The position numbers and the translations under genes are program-made. From positions 101,360-165,359 of the forward strand of contig NZ_JAUEQY010000026.1 of the NCBI RefSeq assembly GCF_030406325.1: 64,000 nt of DNA, written 5' to 3'. Source of the DNA: Actinomadura sp. DC4. GTDB lineage: Bacteria; Actinomycetota; Actinomycetes; Streptosporangiales; Streptosporangiaceae. The notes beneath the pieces were generated by a model that was given only the letters and a program-made list of their open reading frames with translations, was not told where the DNA came from and searched no databases. Below, piece by piece: positions 36,307 through 44,518 of this stretch (position 1 is its first letter; every line of letters starts with the position of its first letter).

Positions 36307-36600
36307 TCAGTCGAGGCCTTCGATGATGCGGAAGTCGCGCTCGACGCCGTCGGCGAGTACGGCCAGCGCCTCCTGGTAGGCCGCACTCGCATGTGCGGCG
36401 ACCGCCTGTTCGAAGCTGTCGAACTCGATCAGGACGGTGCGCTCGGCGATTCCGGCGTCGTGTGCGACGATCCGGCCGCCGCGGGCGAGCGGCCGCCCGC
36501 CTGCGGCCTTGACGGCTGGACCAGCCAGCTTGTTGTAAGCAGCCAGCTTCTCGGGGTCCGCAATGGTGCGGTAGGCGCTGACCCAATAACCCTTGGCCAC
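36307..36600 (-). CDS. DUF1330-family protein
   Basis: A 97-residue protein (MAKGYWVSAYRTIADPEKL ... RIVAHDAGIAERTVLIEFDSFEQA) of the DUF1330 dimeric alpha-beta barrel family, whose members resemble small monooxygenase-like or YCII folds of unknown reaction. The 129-base gap to lanM and the 33-base gap to the MFS gene hold nothing notable. It follows the MFS gene on the same strand. Confidence 0.85.
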   Translation of the reverse strand: MAKGYWVSAYRTIADPEKLAAYNKLAGPAVKAAGGRPLARGGRIVAHDAGIAERTVLIEFDSFEQAVAAHASAAYQEALAVLADGVERDFRIIEGLD

Positions 36601-36633
36601 GGAACCTCCAGTGTTGGGATGAGTGCATTTGAC

Positions 36634-38070
36634 TTACGGGTTGGTCTCGGGTGAACGTCGGCGGGCGAGGGCGAGGGCGAGGCTGGCCATCGTAGTGATC
36701 GCCATCGCGGCGACGCCGACGAGCGCCGCGGTCGTGTAGGCGTCGTCGTTCGGGAAGAGGCGGCCCGTAACGGTGCCGGCGGCCAGGACCAGACCGCCTA
36801 TGGCGCTGCCCAGGGAGTACCCGACGCTGCGGACGACGTAGTTGAAGCTCATGGCGCTCGACGTCTCGCTCTTGGGGGTGACGGCCAGGATGACGCCGGG
36901 CATGGCGGCCGAGAAGCTGCCGACGCCGAAGCCCAGCACGCCCATGGCCGCGAGCAGTTCGGCCAGGTTGGACCGGGCGGTGGCGAACAGGACGAACCCG
37001 CCGCCGACGATGACGGCGCTGCCGGCCAGGAGCAGGGGGCCGTCGATCCGCGTCCGGACCCGCGGCGTGAGCTTGCCGGCGACGAACCCCAGCACAGAGA
37101 ACGGGATGAGGACCAGCCCCGCCACGAAGGTGGTCAGTCCGAAGCCGTAGCCGGCGCTGTGCGGCGTCTGCGCGTAGCGGGTGATGAGCGTGAGCAGGAG
37201 GTACATGCCGCTCCCGCCGACGAACATGGCGATGTTCGCCCCGGCGACCGCCGGGTGCCGTACCGCCCGGACGTCGACCAGGGGCGTCTTGGTTCGCAGT
37301 TCGGAAACGGTCCAGGCGCAGAGCAGGAGTACGGCGGCGACGGCAACGGTCACCGCCACGGCGAGGTGTCGGCTCCACAGGCTCCTCTCGCCGGCCAGGA
37401 ACAGGACGAGGAGCAGTCCACCCGCCAGGACGAGCGCACCGGCCACGTTCACGTGAGCGGAGCGGCCTTCGGGAGCTGCGGGCATGGAGCGCCACGCGGT
37501 CACGAAGGCGATGGCGGTGACGAGCAGGCCGAGGCCGTAGGCGGCCCGCAGTCCGCCGAACTCGGCGAGCAGCGCGGCCAGCGGGTAGCCGACGCCGACT
37601 CCGATGATGGAGACCACCGAGATCAGGGCGATCGTGGCCGCGCTGCGCTCCTCGGGAAGATGGTCGCGGGCCACACCCATCATCAGCGCCGTGAGACCGA
37701 GTCCGACGCCTTGGGCCGCTCTGCCCACGAGCAGCCAGGCGAACGGCAGCGGCAGCACGGTGAGCGCGCTGCCGGCGACGACGATCGCCAGCGTGGCGAG
37801 AATCGTGGCCCGCCGGTGCGGACCGGCTCCGAGCCGGCCGAGGACGGGTGTGGCGACGGCGCCGCTGAGCAGGGCGATGGTCAGCGTCCACTGCGCGCTG
37901 TCGAGGGAGACGTGGAACGTGGTCGCCACGCTGGTGATGAGCGGCGTCCCGAGGCTGGCGACCGCCGCCACGACCAGGGCGATGAACATCAGGGCGGGGA
38001 CCAGAAGACGTGCCTCGGAACGTGTCAGGGCAGTGCTCATGGGCTGGTCATGAGCCTGAGCCGCGGTCAC
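36634..38070 (-). CDS. MFS drug-export-type transporter
   Basis: A 478-residue membrane protein with 12 to 14 hydrophobic segments. The DHA-type motif LGRLGAGPHRR follows helix 2, and GVGYPLAALLAEFGG matches the antiporter motif in helix 5. The GTG start at 38070 overlaps the stop of the MarR gene (GTGA), showing coupling. It should export a toxic compound, under MarR control, as in many MarR/MFS pairs. Confidence 0.9.
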   Translation of the reverse strand: MTAAQAHDQPMSTALTRSEARLLVPALMFIALVVAAVASLGTPLITSVATTFHVSLDSAQWTLTIALLSGAVATPVLGRLGAGPHRRATILATLAIVVAGSALTVLPLPFAWLLVGRAAQGVGLGLTALMMGVARDHLPEERSAATIALISVVSIIGVGVGYPLAALLAEFGGLRAAYGLGLLVTAIAFVTAWRSMPAAPEGRSAHVNVAGALVLAGGLLLVLFLAGERSLWSRHLAVAVTVAVAAVLLLCAWTVSELRTKTPLVDVRAVRHPAVAGANIAMFVGGSGMYLLLTLITRYAQTPHSAGYGFGLTTFVAGLVLIPFSVLGFVAGKLTPRVRTRIDGPLLLAGSAVIVGGGFVLFATARSNLAELLAAMGVLGFGVGSFSAAMPGVILAVTPKSETSSAMSFNYVVRSVGYSLGSAIGGLVLAAGTVTGRLFPNDDAYTTAALVGVAAMAITTMASLALALARRRSPETNP

Positions 38071-38525
38071 CGGTCCGACTCCTGTCGGGCGTGACTTTCG
38101 AGCTCCGCCAGATGCAGCAGCGCCGGGAGGGCTGCCGCCAAGGCCTCGACCTCGTCACCGGCGAGTTCGTCGATCAACCGCGCGTACGCGTCGACGCCCG
38201 CCTGGCGTCGCGTCCGGACGTACGACGCGCCGGCCTCGGTCAGGCACACCAGCGTGACCCGCTTGTCGGAGGGATCACCCTTCCGCTCGACCAGCCCGGA
38301 TTCCTCCATCACCCGGACCAGGACGGTCATCGCGGGCTGGGTGACGCCCTCGGCCGCCGCCAGATCGGTGATCCGTCGCGGGCCGGTCTTGTCGAGGGTG
38401 GCCAAGGCGGCGGCGGAGGTCAGGCTCATGTCGCGGGGAAGGCGTCTCACGGCCCTGGTGGCCAGACCGTAGAGGGCTGACCCGATGGCATCGGAAGCGC
38501 CGTGCGCGGCGTCTCGGCGACTCAC
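38067..38525 (-). CDS. MarR-family regulator
   Basis: A 152-residue MarR protein (MSRRDAAHGASDAIG). The winged helix is RRITDLAAAEGVTQPAMTVLVRVMEESGLV with wing RKGDPSDKRVTLVCLTEAG. It is the first gene of the MarR/MFS/DUF1330 run and probably represses it until a ligand arrives. Confidence 0.9.
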   Translation of the reverse strand: MSRRDAAHGASDAIGSALYGLATRAVRRLPRDMSLTSAAALATLDKTGPRRITDLAAAEGVTQPAMTVLVRVMEESGLVERKGDPSDKRVTLVCLTEAGASYVRTRRQAGVDAYARLIDELAGDEVEALAAALPALLHLAELESHARQESDR

Positions 38526-38555
38526 GCCTGAAGCATAGCAGCTTTATATAAACTC

Positions 38556-38822
38556 TTTATGCATCGTCCCGGGCGCGTCACCGGCGGCGGGTCCTTCGGC
38601 AGCGCAGCCGCGGTCGTGAACGCGGTGTTCACCACCGGCCACGGCATCTCGAACTCGCGCGCGGCCTGCCACCACCGTCCGTCCGCAGTCGGCGACCGCT
38701 TCCCCGGCCGGGTACGCAACCGCGACCGCGATGGGATCGACGGCAGCGCCTCGGTGAACGTCCTGCGCCGGCACTGCTCGTTGACGCACTGCCATCGGCG
38801 CCAGGTCCAGGTCAGGCGGAGG
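38556..38822 (-). mobile_element. ISL3-family transposase remnant
   Basis: The minus strand encodes an ISL3-like N-terminal segment: WTWRRWQCVNEQCRRRTFTE, ALPSIPSRSRLRTRPG, then QAAREFEMPWPVVNTAFTTA. The middle reads out of frame (KRSPTADGRWW where EAVADCGRTVV is found in the alternate frame), so two compensating shifts are present. No start, no catalytic DDE region and no terminal repeats are left. The interval 38526 to 38937 has no intact gene. Confidence 0.6.
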
Positions 38823-38937
38823 CCGGCGTAACACTGAGTTTCTCCACCGCTTCACTCGAAGTCGGTGCCGTGAACAACGCCGCCATGACCCGCGGTGGGT
38901 GGCGACCGCCGGGCATGCCACAGGAGCGGAATGCCGG

Positions 38938-39621
38938 TCAGCTCGCGTCGGCGGCCTCCGCGATGAGACCCCTGAGAAAAGTGGCGGCCGCGGCCTCGAA
39001 TGCCTCACCAAAGGCCGGGTGCATGAACGCCAGGCTCGAATCGGCCTGGAACGCGGCGAGCTGTGCGGGGGCGGGACGGCTGCGGGTCCACAGGGCGCCG
39101 ACGAGGATGATGACCATGTGCGAGGCGCGGAGCGCCTGCTCATCGTCGAGTTCGGGGAGTAGGCCGCGGAGCCGCTCGGCGAGCCAGCGCATGCCGTCGC
39201 GTGAGGACCTTTTGTACCTGGTCGCGACGTCGACTGAGATGTTGTGCTCAAGAATCGCGTGTTGCACGCTCAGCAGTTCGCACAGCGTCGGGTGGGCGGC
39301 GAACGTTTTCGCTAGCCGCGCCGCGACCTGGCGCGCCCTGACCGGAGCCGACGCGGACGGGTCGACCCACCCGGGGAGCGTCGCGGCGATCTCGGCCCGG
39401 TAGCGGGCGGCCGCCTCGGAGAGCAGGTCGAGCAGCACCGCCTCGCGCGACTCGAAGTAGCGCGTCATGGCGGACTTGGCCAGCCCGACCCGTCGGCTGA
39501 GCTCGTTGAGGCTCAAGGCCGCCACCGGCATCTCGTCCAGCATGTCGGCCGCGGTCCGGAGGATGCTCTGCCGCCGCATCGCCCGCTGTTCGTCGCTCCG
39601 CGCACGCTGGAAGGTCGCCAC
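38938..39621 (-). CDS. TetR-family repressor
   Basis: About 227 residues from a GTG at 39621; an earlier in-frame ATG lies inside the operator and is unlikely to be used. Helix-turn-helix: LSLNELSRRVGLAKSAMTRYFESREAVLL. The ligand domain has the TetR_C pattern of actinobacterial SDR-linked repressors. It faces an SDR gene across two overlapping long palindromes that also cover a promoter, so repression of that SDR and autorepression are likely. Confidence 0.85.
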   Translation of the reverse strand: MATFQRARSDEQRAMRRQSILRTAADMLDEMPVAALSLNELSRRVGLAKSAMTRYFESREAVLLDLLSEAAARYRAEIAATLPGWVDPSASAPVRARQVAARLAKTFAAHPTLCELLSVQHAILEHNISVDVATRYKRSSRDGMRWLAERLRGLLPELDDEQALRASHMVIILVGALWTRSRPAPAQLAAFQADSSLAFMHPAFGEAFEAAAATFLRGLIAEAADAS

Positions 39622-39638
39622 CCCCTGAAGATAACCGA

Positions 39639-39696
39639 CCGGCGGTCCATTGACTATGGACCGCCGGTACATTAACTTCAATGTACCGGCGGTCCA
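39639..39696. promoter_or_regulatory. Tandem overlapping operators over a promoter
   Basis: Three copies of the half site GGCGGTCCA/TGGACCGCC make two inverted repeats: 39639 to 39667 (arms of 11, centre of 7) and 39657 to 39696 (arms of 17, centre of 6). A plus-strand promoter TTGACT (39650), 17 bases, TAACTT (39673) is entirely inside them, so binding would block transcription of the SDR gene at 39755. Confidence 0.7.
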
Positions 39697-39754
39697 CTAT
39701 CCGCCGCGAAACAGCAGGGTGGGCCGTCTGCCCGGCTGAGGGAAGGGACACGTC

Positions 39755-40591
39755 ATGAGTCAGAAGGTCGCCCTCGTCACCGGGGCCTCCTCAGGCATCG
39801 GGGAGAGCACCGCCCGCCGCCTCCACGACGCCGGCTTCGTCGTCTACGGCGCCGCTCGCCGCGTCGATCGGATGGCGGCACTGGCCGCCGCCGGCCTGCA
39901 TACCGTCTCCCTCGACGTCACCGACGAGTCTTCGGCCGAAAAGGCCGTCGCGGAGATCCTCGCGGCGCACGGCCGGATCGACGTCCTGGTGAACAACGCC
40001 GGGTACGGCTCGTACGGAGCGCTTGAGGACGTCCCCATGGCCGAGGCCCGCTCCCAGATCGAGGTCAACCTCTTCGGTCTCGCACAGCTCACCCGGGCCG
40101 TGCTGCCGACCATGCGGGCCCAGCGCAGCGGCACCATCATCAACATCAGCTCCATGGGCGGCCGGCTCGCCACGCCACTGGGCGCCTGGTACCACGCCAG
40201 CAAGTTCGCGGTCGAGGGGCTCAGCGACGCCCTGCGCTTGGAGCTACGGCGCTTCGGCATCGACGTCGTCGTGATCGAGCCCGGCTTGATCCGCACCGAG
40301 TGGGGCGGCATCGCGGCCCGCAAGCTGCGTGCCACTTCAGGCGGGGGGTATTACGGCGACCAGGCCGAGGCCATCGCCGTGTCACTGGAGAACGGCTCCC
40401 GGCCGGACGCGCCCAGAACCTCATCCCCCGACGTTGTGGCCGGCGCCGTGACCCGCGCCGCGACGGCCCGCCGCCCCCGCACCCGGTACACCGTCGGCTT
40501 CGGCGCCCGGCCGCTCCTCCTCGTACGCAGGGTGCTCCCGGACAGGGCCTTCGACGCATTCATCAGGCGCAGTTCGGGCCTGCCCTCCTGA
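39755..40591 (+). CDS. Short-chain dehydrogenase (NADP-dependent oxidoreductase)
   Basis: A 278-residue SDR with GAGGGAAGGG before the ATG. The cofactor motif TGASSGIG is followed by ARRVDRM (NADP preference), NNAGYGSYG, active-site S in INISSMGG and Y-x-x-x-K in YHASK. It resembles SDRs annotated as oxidoreductases of the retinol-dehydrogenase-like group. It is controlled by the divergent TetR. Confidence 0.9.
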   Translation: MSQKVALVTGASSGIGESTARRLHDAGFVVYGAARRVDRMAALAAAGLHTVSLDVTDESSAEKAVAEILAAHGRIDVLVNNAGYGSYGALEDVPMAEARSQIEVNLFGLAQLTRAVLPTMRAQRSGTIINISSMGGRLATPLGAWYHASKFAVEGLSDALRLELRRFGIDVVVIEPGLIRTEWGGIAARKLRATSGGGYYGDQAEAIAVSLENGSRPDAPRTSSPDVVAGAVTRAATARRPRTRYTVGFGARPLLLVRRVLPDRAFDAFIRRSSGLPS

Positions 40592-40893
40592 AAACACGTC
40601 ACAAGGCCGTCCACGCCGCCACACCGGCGTGGGCACGGAGGAGACACTCGCCCTTCCGCCCCGGGCGAGCCTCACCCTGGCCGACGTCGATGACGCGGAC
40701 CAATCACGGTACGGCTCGCTTCCCACTGAAGGTCCCGGCGTAGCGGACGGCCGCGTACATGAGCGACTGAGACCAACCTGAGGAGGCTGGACCATAGGGG
40801 CGCCCCTCCTGCTCCAGCCTCCCCCGCCTACCGAGGGGACATCGCACGCCCAATATCCCGGTAGGTATGTACACCCATCTCCTCGATGATCGG
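40592..40893. other. Intergenic region between convergent SDR and oxidoreductase genes
   Basis: Some 300 bases without a gene, carrying one large hairpin (40782 to 40822) and otherwise nothing recognisable. Confidence 0.5.
40782..40822. terminator. Hairpin between convergent genes
   Basis: GGAGGCTGGA and TCCAGCCTCC arms enclose a second self-complementary stretch (AGGGGCGCCCCT). Position between convergent genes supports a bidirectional terminator. Confidence 0.6.
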
Positions 40894-41829
40894 TCAGTCG
40901 AACTGCAGGACGAACCGCCCGCGAGTGCCGCGCTGTTCGAGCGAGCGGTGCGCGTCGGTGGCTCGGGAGGCGGGCAGTTCGCCGGCCACGCGTACGGTGA
41001 GCCGTCCTTCGCCGGCGAGTTCGGCGAGCCGGTCAAGCTCGGCCGCGGCCTCGACGTAGTCGCGGACGAAGATCGGGGCGACGCGGACCCGGTCGGTCCC
41101 GTCGTCCTGGTAGCCGCGGACGGTGACGACGGTGCCGCCGTCCCTGACGGCAGGGAGCGTGGCGGCCTCCAGCGCGGCGGCATCGAAGAGCCCGTCGACG
41201 CCGCCGGGGTGGTGGCGGCGGACCATCGCGACGAAGTCGTCACCCCGCGGCACGACCTCGTCGGCTCCGCAGTCGCGGACGAAGGTCTCGTCCTGCCAGG
41301 CGGCGTCGGCGACGACGACCAGCCTGGCCTGCTTGGCGAGCTGGACGAAGTACCCGCCGACGGTGCCGGCGGCGCCGGTGACGGCGACCGTCGCGCCGAC
41401 CGGGAGCGCCAGCGTGTCGAGCGCGAGCTGGGCGGTGAGCCCGTTCATCGGGATGGTGGCGGCCTGGACGTCCGAGAGCCCGGCCGGGATCTTCGCGACC
41501 GAGCGTGCCGGCACGACGAGGTCGGCCCGGTAGCCGCCGTGCTCGCCCGAGGGCACCACGATGGCCATGACGGCGTCCCCGATCGCGAACGGGCGGTCGA
41601 CGGCGGGGCCGACGTCGGTGATCACGCCGGCGACCTCCATGCCCGGCACCCGTACCCCGTCCGCCTCATGCTGTCGCGGACGAGAGCGGATCATTGCGTC
41701 GGTCGGATTCACCGTGGCGCTGCTGACCCGGATCCTGACCTGACCGGGACCGATCGGTTCAGCCGCCAGGTCGAGCTCGTCGAGAGCGTCCGGTCCGCCT
41801 GGCTGTGTCACCCCGATTGCTTGAACCAT
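40894..41829 (-). CDS. NADPH:quinone-reductase-like oxidoreductase
   Basis: A 311-residue zinc-free MDR protein: GroES-like half with RIRVSSATVNPTDAM, GMEVAGVITDVG, then the Rossmann motif VTGAAGTVGGYFVQLAK. It lies 99 bases after a TetR gene and an aldo-keto reductase gene on the same strand, so the three likely form one operon of reductive detoxification. Confidence 0.88.
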   Translation of the reverse strand: MVQAIGVTQPGGPDALDELDLAAEPIGPGQVRIRVSSATVNPTDAMIRSRPRQHEADGVRVPGMEVAGVITDVGPAVDRPFAIGDAVMAIVVPSGEHGGYRADLVVPARSVAKIPAGLSDVQAATIPMNGLTAQLALDTLALPVGATVAVTGAAGTVGGYFVQLAKQARLVVVADAAWQDETFVRDCGADEVVPRGDDFVAMVRRHHPGGVDGLFDAAALEAATLPAVRDGGTVVTVRGYQDDGTDRVRVAPIFVRDYVEAAAELDRLAELAGEGRLTVRVAGELPASRATDAHRSLEQRGTRGRFVLQFD

Positions 41830-41928
41830 GGTTGTTCGTCACTCCTTATTCGTTGTCGCCTGGATGGTGATGGGCAGGGCCGACCGCGCCGCTGACATCA
41901 GTCGCGGCGTGTGCTCAACCCAGTTCGG

Positions 41929-42528
41929 CTACGGCGATGTGGGGGCGTGAAGACCCTCGAGCAGCAAGCTGCACACCTCGTCGAGCTCGGTGCCGATGCC
42001 GGGGTTCTGCCATTCGGCTGCGTGGGCGAGGTGGTGGAACTTGGCGGTGGCGTGGAAGACCACGCGGGCGGTGGCCTCCGCGTCGCCGGTGCGGAAGCTG
42101 CCATCGGCGGCGCCGTCGGCGAGGATGGCTGTCAGCTGGCCCAAGAGGTCGGCGACGTGGTCAGTGGCGACACCGCTGTGCGCGGCCGCGAGGATTCCGT
42201 AAGCGGCGAACAGCTCCGGGTCCTCGCGAACCTTGGCCTGCTTCACGGCCAGGACGGCGTGCAGCCAGGTACGCAGTCGCTGCACTGGCGGGACCGCGCT
42301 GTCGGCGGCGATGACGGCGAGAGTGTCGCGGTTACGGTCGAGCCAGCGTCGGGTCACGGCCTCGCGTAGCGCCTCCTTGGAGGCGAAGTGCTTGTAGACG
42401 GCGGCGTGGCTGACCCCGAGTGCCCGGGCGACGTCGACGACGGTTGCCTTGGCCGCTCCGTGGCGGCGCAGGACTTCCTCGGTGGCCGCCAGGATGGCGT
42501 TCGCGTCCAGCGGGGTTCGGGCAGGCAT
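41929..42528 (-). CDS. TetR-family regulator
   Basis: A 199-residue regulator (MPARTPLDANAILAATEE) with helix-turn-helix TVVDVARALGVSHAAVYKHFASKEALR. Its ATG overlaps the stop of the aldo-keto reductase gene by one base (TGATG). Unusually for this family it is inside an operon and not divergent from its targets, so it probably autoregulates through the promoter upstream of the reductase gene. Confidence 0.9.
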   Translation of the reverse strand: MPARTPLDANAILAATEEVLRRHGAAKATVVDVARALGVSHAAVYKHFASKEALREAVTRRWLDRNRDTLAVIAADSAVPPVQRLRTWLHAVLAVKQAKVREDPELFAAYGILAAAHSGVATDHVADLLGQLTAILADGAADGSFRTGDAEATARVVFHATAKFHHLAHAAEWQNPGIGTELDEVCSLLLEGLHAPTSP

Positions 42529-43538
42529 CAGCGCTTGCCGCCCGTTCGCTCGCTGTCCAGTAGCGCGAGCAGGGCGGGGGCATAGCGCTCTCCGGTGACC
42601 GCCCCTCGCGGGACGGCCTGCTCGATCGCGTCCAGGTCGTCCTCGGTCAGCTGCAGGCCGGCGGCGTCCACCGCCTCGGTGATGCGGTGCGGTCGGCCGG
42701 CCCCGACCAGCGCGACGATGTCCCGGTGCACGCGACCCTGCGCGAGCACCCACGCGATCGCAAGCTGTGCGACCGTGGCGCCGCGGGCGGTGGCGATCTC
42801 CCGCAGCCGCTTGACCAACGCGAGGTTGGTTTCGACGTTGTCGGCGGCGAAGCGGGGCAGATGCCCGCGATGCCGTGCGTCGTCGGCGGACGGTTGCCAC
42901 GCCCCGGTCAGCATTCCCTGGGCGAGCACCCCGTAGGCGGTGACGCCGATGCCCAGCTCGCGACAGGTGGGCAGGATCTCCTCTTCGACGCCGCGACTGA
43001 ACAGCGAGTACTCGATCTGGACGTCGGTGATCGGGTGCACGGCGTGGGCGCGGCGGATCGTCTCGGCGCCGACCTCGGACAGCCCGATGCCGCGCACGTA
43101 GCCCTTCTGCACCATCTCGGCGACGGCGCCGACGGTCTCCTCGATCGGGACAGCGGGGTCCAGCCGGGCCGGGCGGTAGATGTCCACGTAGTCGGTGCCC
43201 AGCCGCTGCAGTGAGTAGCCCAGGAAGTTCGGGATCGCGTCAGGCCGGCCGTTGATACCGCGCACGCTGCCGTCCACACCGAACAGCGCGCCGAACTTCA
43301 CACTCACCACGGCGCGGTCGCGATCAACGGGTCGCAGCACCTGCCCGATGAGCGTCTCGTTGTGTCCCATCCCGTAGTGGTCGGCGGTGTCGACGAACGT
43401 GATCCCGGCGTCGAGCGCGCTGCGAAGCGTCGCGACGCTCAGCTGGTCGACGCTGTGTCCGTACGCGCCGGACATGCCCGCACAGCCGAGCCCGACCGCC
43501 CCAACGCAGACGTCGGCGCCGAGTGTTCTCTGCTCCAT
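42528..43538 (-). CDS. Aldo-keto reductase
   Basis: A 336-residue (alpha/beta)8 reductase (MEQRTLGADVCVGAVGLGCAGM). Catalytic D and Y appear in FVDTADHYGMGHNE and K in VVSVKFG. The histidine that usually follows strand 4 (YYQHR) is replaced: the segment reads DIYRPARLDP, a natural variant of a bacterial subgroup. It reduces small carbonyls with NADPH. First gene of the operon with the TetR and the quinone reductase. Confidence 0.9.
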   Translation of the reverse strand: MEQRTLGADVCVGAVGLGCAGMSGAYGHSVDQLSVATLRSALDAGITFVDTADHYGMGHNETLIGQVLRPVDRDRAVVSVKFGALFGVDGSVRGINGRPDAIPNFLGYSLQRLGTDYVDIYRPARLDPAVPIEETVGAVAEMVQKGYVRGIGLSEVGAETIRRAHAVHPITDVQIEYSLFSRGVEEEILPTCRELGIGVTAYGVLAQGMLTGAWQPSADDARHRGHLPRFAADNVETNLALVKRLREIATARGATVAQLAIAWVLAQGRVHRDIVALVGAGRPHRITEAVDAAGLQLTEDDLDAIEQAVPRGAVTGERYAPALLALLDSERTGGKR

Positions 43539-43544
43539 GCGATT

Positions 43545-43573
43545 ACACTAGACAGGTCGGTAACAGGTGTCAA
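43545..43573 (-). promoter_or_regulatory. Consensus promoter of the aldo-keto reductase operon
   Basis: On the minus strand TTGACA, 17 bases, TAGTGT, then six bases to the ATG. This is a near-perfect housekeeping promoter and places the transcript start at or within a base or two of the start codon, so the mRNA is probably leaderless. Direct GTTAC repeats 17 bases apart nearby may bind the operon's TetR. Confidence 0.6.
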
Positions 43574-43650
43574 AATTTGTAACTTGCCACCTAAGACGCG
43601 ACGCGGCGCGGAGGGCGCGGGCGGCCGGGTACAGCCCGGCGATCGCGTCC

Positions 43651-43771
43651 GGCGAGTACGTCGCGAGCCCTTGATGAGGTCGCCCAGACCCCGGCCGATC
43701 TCAGCGGCTGTCTCGCCCCGGCCGTGCTCGCCGTCACGACCGGCGGCAAGGTCTGGTCCAAGCCCCGCTGA
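43651..43771 (+). pseudogene. Fragment of an AICE replication protein
   Basis: After GEYVAS and a frameshift, the reading LDEVAQTPADLSGCLAPAVL, AVTTGGKVW is almost the same as residues 197 to 233 of the replication protein at 60555 (GEYAASLAEVTQTPADLAGC, LALAVLAVAAGGKVW). A stop follows. This is a short decayed copy from an older, related element. Confidence 0.75.
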
Positions 43772-43793
43772 GTACGCCTCACCACTCGCCCGG

Positions 43794-43946
43794 CGTGTCT
43801 ACGGCCTCCGCCACGCCTGCGTCTCCACATGGTTCAACGGCGGCGTCCCACCCACGTCGCCGGATCTCGGTGCTGCTGAAGGTCTACGCCACACGAGGGC
43901 CAGCGCGAGACCGCCGAACGCCGCATCGAGGCAGCTCTCCGGGGGC
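43794..43946 (+). pseudogene. C-terminal remnant of an AICE tyrosine integrase
   Basis: Three frames in order give the conserved integrase C-terminus: VYGLRHACVSTWFNGGVPPT (the HxxR box), then VLLKVYA (region of the catalytic tyrosine), then GQRETAERRIEAALRG. A short deletion removes the WAGHS segment. The fragment lies just before an att repeat, exactly where an AICE int gene normally ends. Confidence 0.75.
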
Positions 43947-44025
43947 CTGCGTCTTCGGCACTTATCCGCCACAACCACCCGCCACCGCCCGGTGACGGCC
44001 GCACACAGCCGGACATAACGCAACC

Positions 44026-44058
44026 AGCGCCCGACCTCATTCACGCGGGTCGGGCGCT
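44026..44058. terminator. Hairpin next to att repeat 1
   Basis: AGCGCCCGACC and GGTCGGGCGCT arms, 10-base loop, then ATTTT. On the minus strand it lies 20 bases beyond the 3' end of the tRNA-Phe fragment and would terminate the tRNA transcript; on the plus strand it ends the dead int gene. Confidence 0.7.
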
Positions 44059-44078
44059 ATTTTCGCTAAGTTTGGGCA

Positions 44079-44121
44079 GTGGACAGGGGCGGGGTCGAAC
44101 CGCCGACCTTCCGCTTTTCAG
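44079..44121 (-). repeat. att repeat 1: 3' half of tRNA-Phe
   Basis: On the minus strand it reads from the anticodon loop (CTGAAAA, anticodon GAA) through GCGGAAGGTC and the T-arm GGCGGTTCGACCCCGCC to the acceptor end. The 5' half of the tRNA is absent to the right, so this is a left-over attachment site and not a functional tRNA. About 50 further bases to the right (starting AAGTGACATCA) are also shared with repeat 2. Confidence 0.8.
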
Positions 44122-44518
44122 AAGTGACATCAGCGCTGTTAACGACGCCCAGGCCAAGGTCAGATGGTGCTCGATGGCGGCCGGAGGCGCCGACCGATCC
44201 GCTGAAGCACGAGCGGTCTGGCTCCGAGCTGGCGGACTTGCCCGATGCCCGGAACTCGTCGGGCGAGGCGGCGCTGGGCAGACGGCACACCGGTCCGACA
44301 ACGGCGATCGGCTCGTTGTCGGTGCGGTTCTCAGACATCGGCGCCTCGGTCGGCGTACGGCAACCGTCACGGCGAAGGGCGGGATACCCCGAACACTATG
44401 AATGTCCTGACCACGGGCCGAATCCTAGGCAGTGTGGCAGCCCCTCACCGCCTCGCGCTGGGCAGCGAAAGAGCGGCCGGCATCGTCGTGATGACGGCGG
44501 CGCCCCTGCGCTGTCGCC
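44122..44518. other. Region between att repeat 1 and the ABC operon
   Basis: Roughly 400 bases without a believable gene. The first 50 resemble the same position after repeat 2, which suggests related left ends of two elements. Confidence 0.5.

Noticed and set aside
36307..38070. MFS transporter as exporter of the lanthipeptide
   Set aside because: It is coupled to a MarR gene on the opposite strand and is not of the LanT ABC-protease type, so there is no reason to assign it to the locus.
43362..44018. 218-codon plus-strand frame over the dead AICE pieces
   Set aside because: Only a short part (YGLRHACVSTW) is homologous to integrase; the rest is out of frame or antisense, so it is a chance join.
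44072..44401. Short plus-strand frames across att repeat 1, giving peptides such as GGVEPPTFRFSE
   Set aside because: These are translations of the tRNA fragment, a well-known false gene in such places.
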